The translations under genes and the position numbers were made by a program. This document shows positions 50,395 to 58,693 of a DNA stretch of 64,000 bases, one piece after another. Each line of letters opens with the position of its first letter. Position 1 is the first letter of the stretch. The DNA lies in contig NZ_JAAIXY010000005.1 in the NCBI RefSeq assembly GCF_010894455.1, positions 474,260 through 538,259 of the forward strand, in the 5' to 3' direction. The DNA is from Myxococcus eversor. Its GTDB lineage: Bacteria > Myxococcota > Myxococcia > Myxococcales > Myxococcaceae. The notes beneath the pieces were generated by a model. It was not told the DNA's origin, did not search any database, and was given only the letters and a program-made list of their open reading frames with translations.

Positions 50395-50700
50395 TCGTGT
50401 CAACGGGGGCGCACCGCGCCTCTCTCCTCGCGGACGAGGGACGCCGCGATGCGGCCGCGGGGAGGCGAGGCCGTGCTTGCGCAAGCGGTAGTACCAGCGT
50501 CGGCACGCTGAAGTGCCGCGTGCGCTCGGTTGCGAGCGGGCGGAACTTCTGCCGCGCCAGCTCCCTCCGTGCGCCCCGCGCCTCTCCGCGCGTCAACTGG
50601 CGGTGCACCACCGGGCCGATGACCTGGCTGCTGAAGATTGCAAGCTCCTCGCCGTGGTCCTTCGGGACGAGCTCGTCCATGGAGGCCTTCCTCCCGCCGC
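50395..50700 (-). pseudogene. Decayed transposase N-terminus (DDE integrase type)
   Basis: Minus-strand fragments in different frames read MDELVPKDHGEELAIF, VIGPVVHRQLTRGE, FRPLATERTRHFSVPTL and then YYRLRKHGLASPRP. This is the order found in myxobacterial IS481/integrase-type transposases (SVPTLERWYYRL in intact copies). It carries at least one frameshift at VPTL, and the catalytic half is missing, cut off at the end of the MscS gene. It is a remnant of an old insertion. Confidence 0.6.
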
Positions 50701-51300
50701 TGCGTCCATCGCGGCTTTCGCGGGAGGTGCCCCCTTTGCATCCGCTTGCGCCGCCGGGAACGTGCCCAACACGGTGGGCTGATAACCGAGCAGGTAGCGC
50801 CCGGTGGGATGCGCCCCGGGGCGAGGCGTAGCCGTCGGTGTAGGCGACCTCGTCATCGCCGGCCGAGCGCACCCGGAAGGTGTCCAGCACCGTCTGCCGC
50901 GGATCGGCCGCCGGGGGTGGCCGGCCCGCGCGCGGAGCCGAGCCGCAGCCGCCTGCCCCGCACGTCGTCCGCCTCCCGCAGCGGTCCGGTGGGCGCGGCG
51001 TCGAGCGCCACCGTACGCGCCTTGCCCGTCACCAGGCGGTACAGCTCGCCGCTGCCGCTGCCGCTGCCGCTGCCGCTGCCGCTGCCGTCCGCGGCCAGCG
51101 GCGCCGAGACGCCCATCCCCAGGGACGCGAAGGCGCCCACCGGCTGGGCGACCCACCCGTCGCCGGTGTTGGCGTACAGCGTCGAGGTGCCGCTGCCCGG
51201 GCTGTAGAGTAGCGCGTCGGCGAGGCCGTCCTTGTTGGCGTTGGTGAAGGTGACGTGCAGCCCCTGGATGGAGGCGAGCTGCTGCCATTGAAACATTGAA
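50700..51300 (-). pseudogene. Frameshifted FG-GAP/VCBS-like remnant
   Basis: Minus-strand frame pieces read TFTNANKDGLADALLYSPG, TLYANTGDGWVAQP, a Gly-Ser run and DTFRVRSAGDDEVAYTDGY, then GRYLLGYQPTVLG, needing at least two or three frame changes. The NANKDGLADALLY piece is FG-GAP/VCBS-like. It adjoins the transposase fragment and the duplicated region. No intact gene is present. Confidence 0.5.
51051..51086. repeat. GCTGCC hexanucleotide microsatellite, six copies
   Basis: Six perfect GCTGCC units lie inside the decayed frame and would encode a Gly-Ser linker on the minus strand. They are a typical slippage product. Confidence 0.9.
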
Positions 51301-51559
51301 GCCGTGATGACTGGCGAGGGTGGCTGACTCAGCAGGTCGGAGGATGATGGTGCCAAGTCAGCTCAAGCAAGCCGATTTGCTCATCAATGCTGGCGCGACA
51401 CACGGCCGAGCAGGGACAAAATGGCGGCTGAGCCTGCCCGACTTGCAAGGTTGGGGTTGAGGCATCACCCCCTGGAATATTCGGCTCAAGCACCTGAGAG
51501 GTTCTGGAGCAACCTGGCAGGAACGAGGACCTGCGAGGTCAAGACAGTGCCAGAAATGA

Positions 51560-51597
51560 GAGGAGGGGCTGATGGAAGATCCCCATCAACCCCCCTC
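51560..51597 (-). terminator. Hairpin after mini-gene copy 1
   Basis: On the minus strand GAGGGGGGTTGATGG pairs with CCATCAGCCCCTCCTC (about 15 bp, two G-U pairs, one bulge). It lies about 58 nt after the mini-frame stop. Confidence 0.55.
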
Positions 51598-51655
51598 TGG
51601 TCATCGGAAACGAGGGACGACCAGCCTCGACAGCTGGCGTCAACACGGCTGACTA

Positions 51656-51700
51656 CTAACGAGCCTTCGGGCCGCCGCGAACGTGGAGCTTGATCTTCAT
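51656..51700 (-). CDS. 14-residue mini-frame MKIKLHVRGGPKAR, copy 1
   Basis: The ATG at 51700 has AAAGGAGG six bases upstream, far stronger than usual in this window. The frame is 14 codons, with TAG where copy 2 has TCG. Codon differences from copy 2 within the shared part are both synonymous (GGC/GGT, GCT/GCG), as expected for a translated sequence. It contains a Gly-Gly, the mark used by C39 peptidases. Promoter and hairpin flank it. Confidence 0.55.
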   Translation of the reverse strand: MKIKLHVRGGPKAR

Positions 51701-51722
51701 GTCGTGCCTCCTTTCAAATTGA

Positions 51723-51752
51723 ACGCTAAGTGTAATCGAAGCTGGATGTCAA
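51723..51752 (-). promoter_or_regulatory. Promoter of mini-gene copy 1
   Basis: On the minus strand TTGACA (51747-51752) and TAGCGT (51723-51728) are 18 bp apart; the start of transcription would fall just before AAAGGAGG. Confidence 0.6.
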
Positions 51753-51911
51753 ATCGAACCAAGGAACAAAATGTGGCGCATTGCGGCGATGCGGGCGAAG
51801 TCTCGTGTCGCATCGATGTGCACGTATTCAGCCAAGGGGCGCGTGAATCACAAGGCAGTGGCCGAGGTGTTGACCCGGCGCGGCCATCAAGGCGACTTTG
51901 GTTCGCGGACC

Positions 51912-52022
51912 ATGGCATGTCCCTTCGCGCGGACCCTTCGTTCCCTGCACCACGAGTCGGACACGCGCCTCGTGTTCGTCGCTCTGACGGGAGGGTGGCT
52001 GACTCAGCAGGTCGGAAGGTGA
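51912..52022 (+). pseudogene. Truncated HlyD start in copy 1
   Basis: The frame MACPFARTLRSLHHESDTRL matches the first codons of the intact gene (MAYPFERTLRSLNYESDTRL). It breaks at the repeat junction after LVFVALT and stops at 52022. Four non-synonymous changes in the first 15 codons suggest decay. Confidence 0.75.
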
Positions 52023-52280
52023 TGGTGCCAAGTCATCTCAAGCAGGCCGAGTTGCTCATCAATGCTGGCGCGGCACACGGCCGAGCAGGGACAAAATGCC
52101 GGGCGAACCCGCCCGACTTGCGGCGTTGGGATTGAGGTGCCGCCCAACTTTGGGAAGCCACGAGACTGGTACAACAGCCACCCAGGAGCGCCCTGGAATA
52201 TTCGGTTCAAGCGCCTGAGAGGTTCTGGCGCAACCTGGCAGGCACGAGGACCTGTGAGGTCAAGACGTTGCCACAAACGA

Positions 52281-52318
52281 GAGGAGGGGCTGATGGAAGA
52301 TCCCCATCAACCCCCCTC
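52281..52318 (-). terminator. Hairpin after mini-gene copy 2
   Basis: It has the same roughly 15-bp stem as in copy 1, about 56 nt after the mini-frame stop. Confidence 0.55.
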
Positions 52319-52373
52319 TTGTGATCGAAAACGAGGGACGCCCAGCTTCGACAGCAGGCGTCAAAACGACTGA

Positions 52374-52421
52374 CTACGAACGCGCCTTCGGACCGCCGCG
52401 AACGTGGAGCTTGATCTTCAT
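52374..52421 (-). CDS. 15-residue mini-frame MKIKLHVRGGPKARS, copy 2
   Basis: ATG 52421 follows AAAGGAGG (six-base spacing). The frame ends at TAG (52374-52376). The sequence has a basic/hydrophobic head, Gly9-Gly10 and a basic end. Val at -4 from a cut after Gly10 fits double-glycine leaders, but the leader would be only ten residues. The opening recalls small MK(I/V)K-type peptides I have seen near exporters (unchecked memory). It diverges from the C39 exporter operon, whose substrate it might be. Confidence 0.6.
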   Translation of the reverse strand: MKIKLHVRGGPKARS

Positions 52422-52443
52422 GTCGTGCCTCCTTTCAAATTGA

Positions 52444-52473
52444 ACGCTAAGTGTAATCGAAGCTGGATGTCAA
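52444..52473 (-). promoter_or_regulatory. Promoter of mini-gene copy 2
   Basis: TTGACA (52468-52473) and TAGCGT (52444-52449) on the minus strand, 18-bp spacer, identical to copy 1. A plus-strand TACAAT (52486-52491) nearby could be the -10 of the HlyD operon; copy 1 has AACAAA at that point. Confidence 0.6.
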
Positions 52474-52491
52474 ATCGAACCCAAGTACAAT

Positions 52492-52611
52492 ATGTGGCGC
52501 ATTGCGGCGATGCGGGCGAAGTCCCGCGTCGCATCGATGTGCACGTATTCAGCCAAGGGGAGCGTGAATCACAAAGCAGTGGCCGAGGTGTTGACACGGC
52601 GCGGCCATTAA
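52492..52611 (+). CDS. 39-residue ORF upstream of HlyD
   Basis: The frame runs MWRIAAMRAKSRVASMCTY... to TAA at 52609. In copy 1 the same frame is open and runs into the HlyD start. Between copies I count four synonymous and one non-synonymous change plus the stop. It has no ribosome site or Gly-Gly. It may be a leader frame or a chance ORF. Confidence 0.3.
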   Translation: MWRIAAMRAKSRVASMCTYSAKGSVNHKAVAEVLTRRGH

Positions 52612-52632
52612 GGCGACTTTGGTTCGCGGACC

Positions 52633-53850
52633 ATGGCATATCCCTTCGAGCGGACCCTTCGTTCCCTGAACTACGAGTCGGACACGCGCCTCGTGTTCGT
52701 CGCTCTGATGGTGTTGTGCGTCGGCGGGCTCATCGTCTGGTCGCTGTTCGCCAAGGTCCCGCTCGTCAAGGCCAGCTCACAGGCCCGGATCGAGCCACAC
52801 AACGCCGTCCATCGCATCGAGCCGCCCAGCGCGGGCAGGGTCGTGCTCTCGCATCTCAAGCTCGACCAGCAGGTCAAGGAAGGCGACCTCCTCATCGAGT
52901 TCGACGCACGGGCCGAGCGCCTCGAGCTCGAGCGGAGCAAGGCGACGCTCGCCGCGACCGAGAAGGAACTCGCTATCATCCGCCAGCAGATCACCAACAA
53001 GCGCGAAGAGGCGGCTTTGACGGCAGGGGTGGACGAGGTCGCGGTCAAGGAGGCGCTGGGGAGGGAGCAGGAGCTCGTGCCCAGGCATCGGCTCGCGGTG
53101 GAACGCGAGCAGCTGGCCCTCAAGAGCCCGACTGGCGCGGTCTCGGAGATGGAGAAGCTCGAGCGCACGACCGATGTTGACGCGCTCAGCTTCGCGCAGA
53201 CGGCGCAGGGCCTGGCGCTCACCCGACTGCGGCGCGAGCAGAACGTGCGCCGTCAAGCCTTCGCCGCGCAGCTGCTCGGACTCGAGCGCGAGGAGCTGGG
53301 CGCCGAGGGGCGGATCCGGGAGCTCCGGGGCGCCATCGACCGCCTCGAGTACCAGATCGAGCGGAAGCTGTATCGGGCGCCGGCCACGGGCCACCTGGTC
53401 GACGTGGCGGAGCTCGGCTCGGGAGCGTTCATCGCCGATGGGCAGCGGGTCGGCACCATCGTCGCGAGCAATGCCGAGGTGCGGGTGCGCGCCCGTTTCC
53501 CGAAGGAGGTCGTCGGATTGATCCAGCCCGGCCAGACGGCGCGCCTCAAGCTCGACGGCTACCCGAACACCATCTACGGGACGGTCCCCGCCAGGGTGAC
53601 GGCCGTCGGGACCGAGCCCGGCCAGACGGCCACGCCCGAGGCCATCCCCGGTACGGTGCGCGTCGAGCTCAAGTTCGCACCGCCGGACGACCCACGCATC
53701 CAGCTCCGTCACGGCATGACCCTGGTGGTGGAGGTCGAGGTCGCGCGGGCATCGCCTGTCGCGCTGCTGATGCGGTCGCTCGGCGAATGGAACCCGCAGC
53801 CTGAAGAGCCGCCCACGAGCGTGTTTCAGCCCGAAGCCGAGGCCCGCTGA
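52633..53850 (+). CDS. HlyD-type periplasmic adaptor of a type I export system
   Basis: The 405-residue membrane-fusion protein has a short cytoplasmic head and TM (about 19-42). A lipoyl-like half-motif (SAGRVVLSHLKLDQQVKEGDLL), a coiled-coil hairpin (about 100-245), the second lipoyl half (YRAPATGHLV) and a C-terminal beta domain follow. It bridges the inner-membrane ABC exporter to the TolC-type channel. No ribosome site is seen at ATG 52633. The next gene starts two bases after its stop, so the genes form one operon. Confidence 0.9.
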   Translation: MAYPFERTLRSLNYESDTRLVFVALMVLCVGGLIVWSLFAKVPLVKASSQARIEPHNAVHRIEPPSAGRVVLSHLKLDQQVKEGDLLIEFDARAERLELERSKATLAATEKELAIIRQQITNKREEAALTAGVDEVAVKEALGREQELVPRHRLAVEREQLALKSPTGAVSEMEKLERTTDVDALSFAQTAQGLALTRLRREQNVRRQAFAAQLLGLEREELGAEGRIRELRGAIDRLEYQIERKLYRAPATGHLVDVAELGSGAFIADGQRVGTIVASNAEVRVRARFPKEVVGLIQPGQTARLKLDGYPNTIYGTVPARVTAVGTEPGQTATPEAIPGTVRVELKFAPPDDPRIQLRHGMTLVVEVEVARASPVALLMRSLGEWNPQPEEPPTSVFQPEAEAR

Positions 53851-53852
53851 CC

Positions 53853-56585
53853 ATGACTCCTCCCAGGGTCCGGCGCTCGATCATTCCCGAGGTCATCCAG
53901 ATCTCGGCGACGGACTGCGGTCCCGCTTCGCTCAAGAGCCTGTTCGCGGGAATGGGCGTCGAGCTCAACTATCGCGTCCTTCGCGAAGTGTGTCAGACGG
54001 ACGTCGACGGCACCTCGATCGTCACCTTGGATGAAGTCGCCAACCAGCTCGGGCTCGACTCCGAGCAGGTGATGCTTCCGCTCGATCACGTGGTGGTCCC
54101 TGAAGCCAAGGCGCTCCCCTCCATCATCGTCACGCTCAGCGCGGGAGGACGGCCGCACTTCGTGGTGCTGTGGAAGCGCATCGGCCCATTCGTCCAGGTC
54201 ATGGACCCGGCGGCGGGCCGTCACTGGACCCGGATCTCGACGCTGCTGGGCCACCTGTACCAGCACACCACGTCCGTTCCGGCGACCGGCTGGCGCGAAT
54301 GGGCCGGGTCCGAGGAGGCGGTCGCGACGTTCGAGCGCCGCCTGCTGAACCTGGGTGCCACGCAGGCGCGGGCGCTGGTGGCCCGGGCGCTCGAGGACAC
54401 CGGGTATCTGTCCATCGCCAGGCTCGACGCCGCGTGCCGGGCGTCCGAAGCGATGATCCGCGCGGGCGCCGTCCGGCGAGGAGCGACCGCGGCGGGTCTG
54501 CTGCAATCCATGATTGCGAAGGACGCTTCCGGCGAAGTGCCCATTCCCGCTGCCTATTGGTCCGTTCGCCCCAACCCCGAGGTGGACGGCGAGCTGTCGA
54601 TGACCGGCGCGGTGCTGATGCGGATTCGCGGTTGGCGCGAAGAGGCTTCGCGCACAGGTGAAGACGCGCCGAGAGCCGTGCTCGCCAGCGACCTGGCGAC
54701 GGAGCTCGTCGCCAGACAGGTGAGCCCGGCGCGAATGCTGCTCCGCCTGCGAGGCGAGGATTCGTGGGTCGTTCCGGGCCTGATCGCGGTGGGACTGGTG
54801 TTCGCCACCTTCGGGCGGATCCTGCAAGCGTTGATGCTCCGTGGCGTGCTCGACCTGGGGCGCGACCTCGGCACGTTCGCGCAGCGTGCGACGGGCATGG
54901 CCGTTCTCGCGGGCGTCGCGCTCTGCTTCATGCTCATCCAGATCCCCATTTCCTTGGGACTGCTCGGCATCGGCCGCCGGCTCGAGGTGCGGCTGCGGAA
55001 GGCCTATTTCGAGAAGCTCCCCGAGATGGAGGACCGCTATTTCCAGAGCCGGCTCGCCTCCGACATGGCGTCTCGCACGCACAACATCCAGGCGATGCGG
55101 TCGCTGCCGCAGTTGCTCGCGCAGGCCGCCATCCTGTCGCTCGAGGTCGCGAGCATCACCGCCGCGCTCATCTGGGCCGCACCGTACGCATGGCACATCG
55201 TGCTCGGGCTCGCGGCGGTCACGCTGCTCGTGCCCCTGGTCGCGCAGAAGCTGCTCTTCGAGCCCGACCTGCGCGTGCAGATGCACTCAGGCGCGCTCAG
55301 CGGCTTCACCCTGAACGCGCTCGTCGGGCTCACGCCGATCCGCATCCACGGCGCCGAGCGGTCGCTGCGCCGCGCGCAGGAGACCTTGCTCGTCAGCTGG
55401 ACCAAGGCCCGCTATTGGGTCCAGACGCTGTCGGTCGGGTTCGAAGGCGGGCTGATGCTGGTGAGCTACGGCCTCGTCATGCTGCTCGTCTACTCGTACC
55501 TCGCCGGCACCGAGCGGGCTTCGCTGGTGTTGCTGGTCGTCTATTGGGCGCTGCGCTACCCCATCCTCGGCCAGCGGCTGATGGTGCTGAGCCGCGCGTT
55601 CCCGAATGCGATGAACCGGGTTCGCCGGCTCCTCGATATCATCGGCGACATCAAGGAGCCGACGGCACGGACCGAGTCGCCGGTGCAGGCGCCTGTCGCG
55701 CCCGCGGGCGCCGCGAGCGGCGTTTCGATCGTGATGGAGAAGGTCCGCGTGAAGGGCGGCGGTCACACCATCCTCGACAAGGTCTCCTTGAAGATCGCCC
55801 CCGGCGAGCACGTGGCCGTGGTCGGTGTCTCCGGCGCGGGCAAGTCGACGCTGGTCGGCCTTCTGCTCGGCTGGCTCCGGCCGGCGCGCGGTGAGATCAA
55901 GGTCGACGGGCAGGTGCTCGACCAGGCCGCTGTCGAGCGGCTGCGGCGCACCACGGCCTGGGTGGACCCGGCGATCAGTCTCTGGAACCAGAGCCTCATC
56001 GACAACATCCGGTATGGCAACGATGGCGCGCACGGCTGGGCACTGTCTGGGGCGCTCAAGGGCGCCGAGATGCTCGACATCCTCGAGGCGCTTCCAGACG
56101 GGCTGCAGACGTCGTTGGGCGAAGGCGGAGGGCTTGTCTCCGGCGGCCAGGGTCAGCGCGTGCGCCTGGCGCGCGCGATGCTCCGCTCCGGCGTGCGCCT
56201 GGCCATCCTCGACGAGCCCTTTCGCGGTCTTGATCGCGACCGGCGCGCGCGGCTCCTCGCCGAGTCCCGGCGGCTCTGGGCAGACATCACGCTCCTCTGT
56301 GTCACCCACGACGTCGAGCACACCCAGGAGTTCGATCGCGTGCTCGTGGTCGAGAACGGTCGGATCCTCGAGAACGGGCCGCCGAAGGAGCTGCTCGCGA
56401 ACAAGGAGTCGCGGTACTCCGTGCTCCTTCGCGCCGACCAGGAGAATCGCACGCTGCTCTGGGGCGGCGGGCACTGGCGCCATTGGTGGCTTTCGGACGG
56501 CCAACTGGTGGAGAGGCCGGCGCCGAAGCCGGTGGAGACGCCGGTCGCGAAGCCCGCCGCGGGCGAGCTGGAGCTGGTGGGATGA
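53853..56585 (+). CDS. ABC exporter with active C39 peptidase domain
   Basis: The 910-residue exporter begins with a C39 peptidase domain holding the full set Cys22 (ATDCGPAS), His102 (GRPHFVVL) and Asp118 (QVMDPAAG). Such domains cut after double glycine during export. An extra segment of about 140 residues (about 145-290) precedes six TM helices (about 305-590). The nucleotide-binding domain has Lys664 in GVSGAGKST, signature VSGGQGQR, Walker B LAILDEPF and H-loop VTHD. It is longer than usual (about 700-720). It overlaps the next gene by ATGA. Confidence 0.92.
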   Translation: MTPPRVRRSIIPEVIQISATDCGPASLKSLFAGMGVELNYRVLREVCQTDVDGTSIVTLDEVANQLGLDSEQVMLPLDHVVVPEAKALPSIIVTLSAGGRPHFVVLWKRIGPFVQVMDPAAGRHWTRISTLLGHLYQHTTSVPATGWREWAGSEEAVATFERRLLNLGATQARALVARALEDTGYLSIARLDAACRASEAMIRAGAVRRGATAAGLLQSMIAKDASGEVPIPAAYWSVRPNPEVDGELSMTGAVLMRIRGWREEASRTGEDAPRAVLASDLATELVARQVSPARMLLRLRGEDSWVVPGLIAVGLVFATFGRILQALMLRGVLDLGRDLGTFAQRATGMAVLAGVALCFMLIQIPISLGLLGIGRRLEVRLRKAYFEKLPEMEDRYFQSRLASDMASRTHNIQAMRSLPQLLAQAAILSLEVASITAALIWAAPYAWHIVLGLAAVTLLVPLVAQKLLFEPDLRVQMHSGALSGFTLNALVGLTPIRIHGAERSLRRAQETLLVSWTKARYWVQTLSVGFEGGLMLVSYGLVMLLVYSYLAGTERASLVLLVVYWALRYPILGQRLMVLSRAFPNAMNRVRRLLDIIGDIKEPTARTESPVQAPVAPAGAASGVSIVMEKVRVKGGGHTILDKVSLKIAPGEHVAVVGVSGAGKSTLVGLLLGWLRPARGEIKVDGQVLDQAAVERLRRTTAWVDPAISLWNQSLIDNIRYGNDGAHGWALSGALKGAEMLDILEALPDGLQTSLGEGGGLVSGGQGQRVRLARAMLRSGVRLAILDEPFRGLDRDRRARLLAESRRLWADITLLCVTHDVEHTQEFDRVLVVENGRILENGPPKELLANKESRYSVLLRADQENRTLLWGGGHWRHWWLSDGQLVERPAPKPVETPVAKPAAGELELVG

Positions 56586-58693
56586 CGCGCTCGCACTCCG
56601 ACCTGTTGTGGCCGGTCGAGCGACTGCCCGATGCGCTGGAGCAACTGGCGCAGAGGCAGGGCTATGGCAGGGCCGCGGGTGAGATCGCTCCGCCCGCGGC
56701 GGCCGTCGAGCCGAGCCGGGTCTGGATGTTCGCGCTCGGAGATCGACTCGGCGTGGAGCTCGAGCCGATCACGCCGCTCTACCACGAGCTGCCCGACGTC
56801 CTCGAACGCGCCGCGCCCTGCATCCTCCAGGTCCGGCGAGACGGCGTCCCGTCCTATCTGGTGCTGCTGGGCACGCGGCGCGGGAAGCTGCGCCTGCTCG
56901 CGCGCGACGCCACGGTGGTTTCGCTCCCGACGAAGAGCGCGCTCGCGCTCCTGCGCGAAGAGCAGGAAGCCACCGTCGCCGAGGTGGACCAACTGCTCGG
57001 CGGTGTGGAGATGTCGCCCCGTGCGCGCGAGCGCGCCCGCTCACGGATGCTGCTGCAGCGGCTCGGCCAGGCGCTGCTGCGCACCGGCTGGATCATGCGC
57101 CCCAGGCGCACCGCGAGCCGGCGGACGCTGCTCGGCGACATCCCCTCGCTCGCCGTCGGCATCCTCGTGAGCCACACGCTCCTCTCGGTGGTGCTGGCGG
57201 GCTCGTTCTGGTTGCTCGGTCGCGCCGCGCTCCAGGCCCACCTCGAGACCGGCTGGTTCCTGGGGTGGATCGCCGTCATCGCGTGCGCGATTCCGCTGCG
57301 CATGCTCGAGGTGTGGTGGCAGGGCGTGTTCTCGATCCGGCTCGGAACGCTGCTGAAGCAGCAGCTCCTCGCGGGAACCCTCAAGCTGACCCCCGACGAG
57401 GTGCGGCTCGACGGCATCGGCCGCCATTTCGGCCGCGTCGCCGAGGCCGAGGTCGTCGAGCAGCTCGCGGTCGGCGGCGCCCTGCTCGCGGTGTTGTCGC
57501 TCGTCGACTTGATCATGGCGGGCGTCATCCTCGTGCTCGGGGCGGGAGGGTGGCCCCAGGCGATGGCGCTCGTCCTGTGGGTCGTGGTCGCGTTCGTCCT
57601 CGCGCGCCGCCACTATGGTGTCCAGCGGGAGTGGTCGAGCGCGCGCGTCGAAATCACCCACGACCTGCTCGAGCGCATGCTCGGCCATCGGACGCGGCTG
57701 GCGCAGCTTCCACTCGAGCGCTGGCATGATGGCGAAGACCTCCGCTTGAGCTCCTACTCCGAGATCTCGAAGGAGATGGATCGCCGGACCATGCAGTTGA
57801 CCGCGCTCCTGCGCGACGGCTGGTTGGTGCTCGGCCTGCTGACCTTGCTGCCGGGTTTCAGCACCGGTACGGCCAATGCCAGCGCGCTGGCGGTGGCCGT
57901 GGGCGGCATCTTGCTCGCGCTGCGCGCCTTCGACGAGGTCTCCGTCTACTTCCAGCAGGTCTCCCAGGCGGCGGTGTCGTTCGAACAGATCCGCGACTTG
58001 TTGCTCGCGGTGGGCCGCCCCGAGCTCGAATCGAAAGTTCCTCTCGAAATGGAGGGGGGCAAGCCCACCGACGCCGACGGCGGAAGCCTCATCGAGGCGC
58101 GGGGCGTGACCTTCCGGCACGACGCGCGCACCCGGCCGGTGCTCGAGAACTGCTCGTTCCAGATAGCGCAGGGCGACCGCATCCTGCTGGAGGGCCCATC
58201 GGGCGGTGGCAAGTCGACGCTGGTGTCGCTGCTCACGGGCATGAGGAGGCCGCAGGGCGGGGTGATGCTGCTGCACGCGTTGGACCGCGCGACGTTCGGC
58301 TCCTCGGGCTGGCGCAAGCGCATCACCGCCGCGCCTCAGTTCCACGAGAACCACGTCCTGTCCGGCAGCTTCGCGTACAACCTCCTGCTCGGGCGCGAGT
58401 GGCCGACCTCGCCCGAGCTGCGGACCAAGGCCGCCGCGCTGTGCAAGGAGCTCGGGCTGGACGAACTGGTCGCCAAGATGCCCGCCGGCCTCGAGGAGAT
58501 GATCGGCGAGACCGGCTGGCAACTCTCGCACGGCGAGAAGAGCCGGCTCTACATCGCACGCACGCTGTTGCAGGGGGTCGAGCTGGTCATCCTCGACGAG
58601 AGCTTCGCCTCCCTCGATCCCGAGACCATGCGGGTCGCGCAGCGCTGCGTCCTCAACCACGCGAAAGCCCTCGTGGTCGTCAGCCACCCATGA
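56582..58693 (+). CDS. Partner ABC exporter with degenerate C39-like domain
   Basis: The 703-residue protein has an N-terminal C39-like region without catalytic residues: no Cys near the N-terminus, His replaced in PSYLVLLG, and LARDATV at the Asp region. Six TM helices follow (about 190-470). The ATPase domain has Lys544 (GPSGGGKST), an altered signature LSHGEKSR and Walker B VILDESF. The chain ends directly after the H-loop (His702-Pro703), where other exporters continue by 40-60 residues. Both starts and stops overlap neighbours (ATGA). A heterodimer with the active C39 exporter is likely. Confidence 0.87.
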   Translation: MTRSHSDLLWPVERLPDALEQLAQRQGYGRAAGEIAPPAAAVEPSRVWMFALGDRLGVELEPITPLYHELPDVLERAAPCILQVRRDGVPSYLVLLGTRRGKLRLLARDATVVSLPTKSALALLREEQEATVAEVDQLLGGVEMSPRARERARSRMLLQRLGQALLRTGWIMRPRRTASRRTLLGDIPSLAVGILVSHTLLSVVLAGSFWLLGRAALQAHLETGWFLGWIAVIACAIPLRMLEVWWQGVFSIRLGTLLKQQLLAGTLKLTPDEVRLDGIGRHFGRVAEAEVVEQLAVGGALLAVLSLVDLIMAGVILVLGAGGWPQAMALVLWVVVAFVLARRHYGVQREWSSARVEITHDLLERMLGHRTRLAQLPLERWHDGEDLRLSSYSEISKEMDRRTMQLTALLRDGWLVLGLLTLLPGFSTGTANASALAVAVGGILLALRAFDEVSVYFQQVSQAAVSFEQIRDLLLAVGRPELESKVPLEMEGGKPTDADGGSLIEARGVTFRHDARTRPVLENCSFQIAQGDRILLEGPSGGGKSTLVSLLTGMRRPQGGVMLLHALDRATFGSSGWRKRITAAPQFHENHVLSGSFAYNLLLGREWPTSPELRTKAAALCKELGLDELVAKMPAGLEEMIGETGWQLSHGEKSRLYIARTLLQGVELVILDESFASLDPETMRVAQRCVLNHAKALVVVSHP

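Larger units (their letters stand above)
51316..51990. repeat. Tandem duplication, copy 1
   Basis: About 675 bp starting GAGGGTGGCTGACTCAGCAG. It holds a mini-gene on the minus strand and, at its plus-strand end, the first about 26 codons of HlyD. It is directly followed by copy 2. Similarity is uneven: the mini-gene promoter and ribosome site are almost identical, other parts differ by about one base in ten. Confidence 0.88.
51991..52710. repeat. Tandem duplication, copy 2
   Basis: The second copy of the unit (about 720 bp). It has an extra roughly 45 bp near 52140-52190 absent from copy 1, and continues into the intact HlyD gene. Confidence 0.88.

Noticed and set aside
51051..51086. GCTGCC array as a possible CRISPR or binding-site array
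   Set aside because: The units are adjacent without spacers and encode a Gly-Ser run; it is a simple microsatellite.
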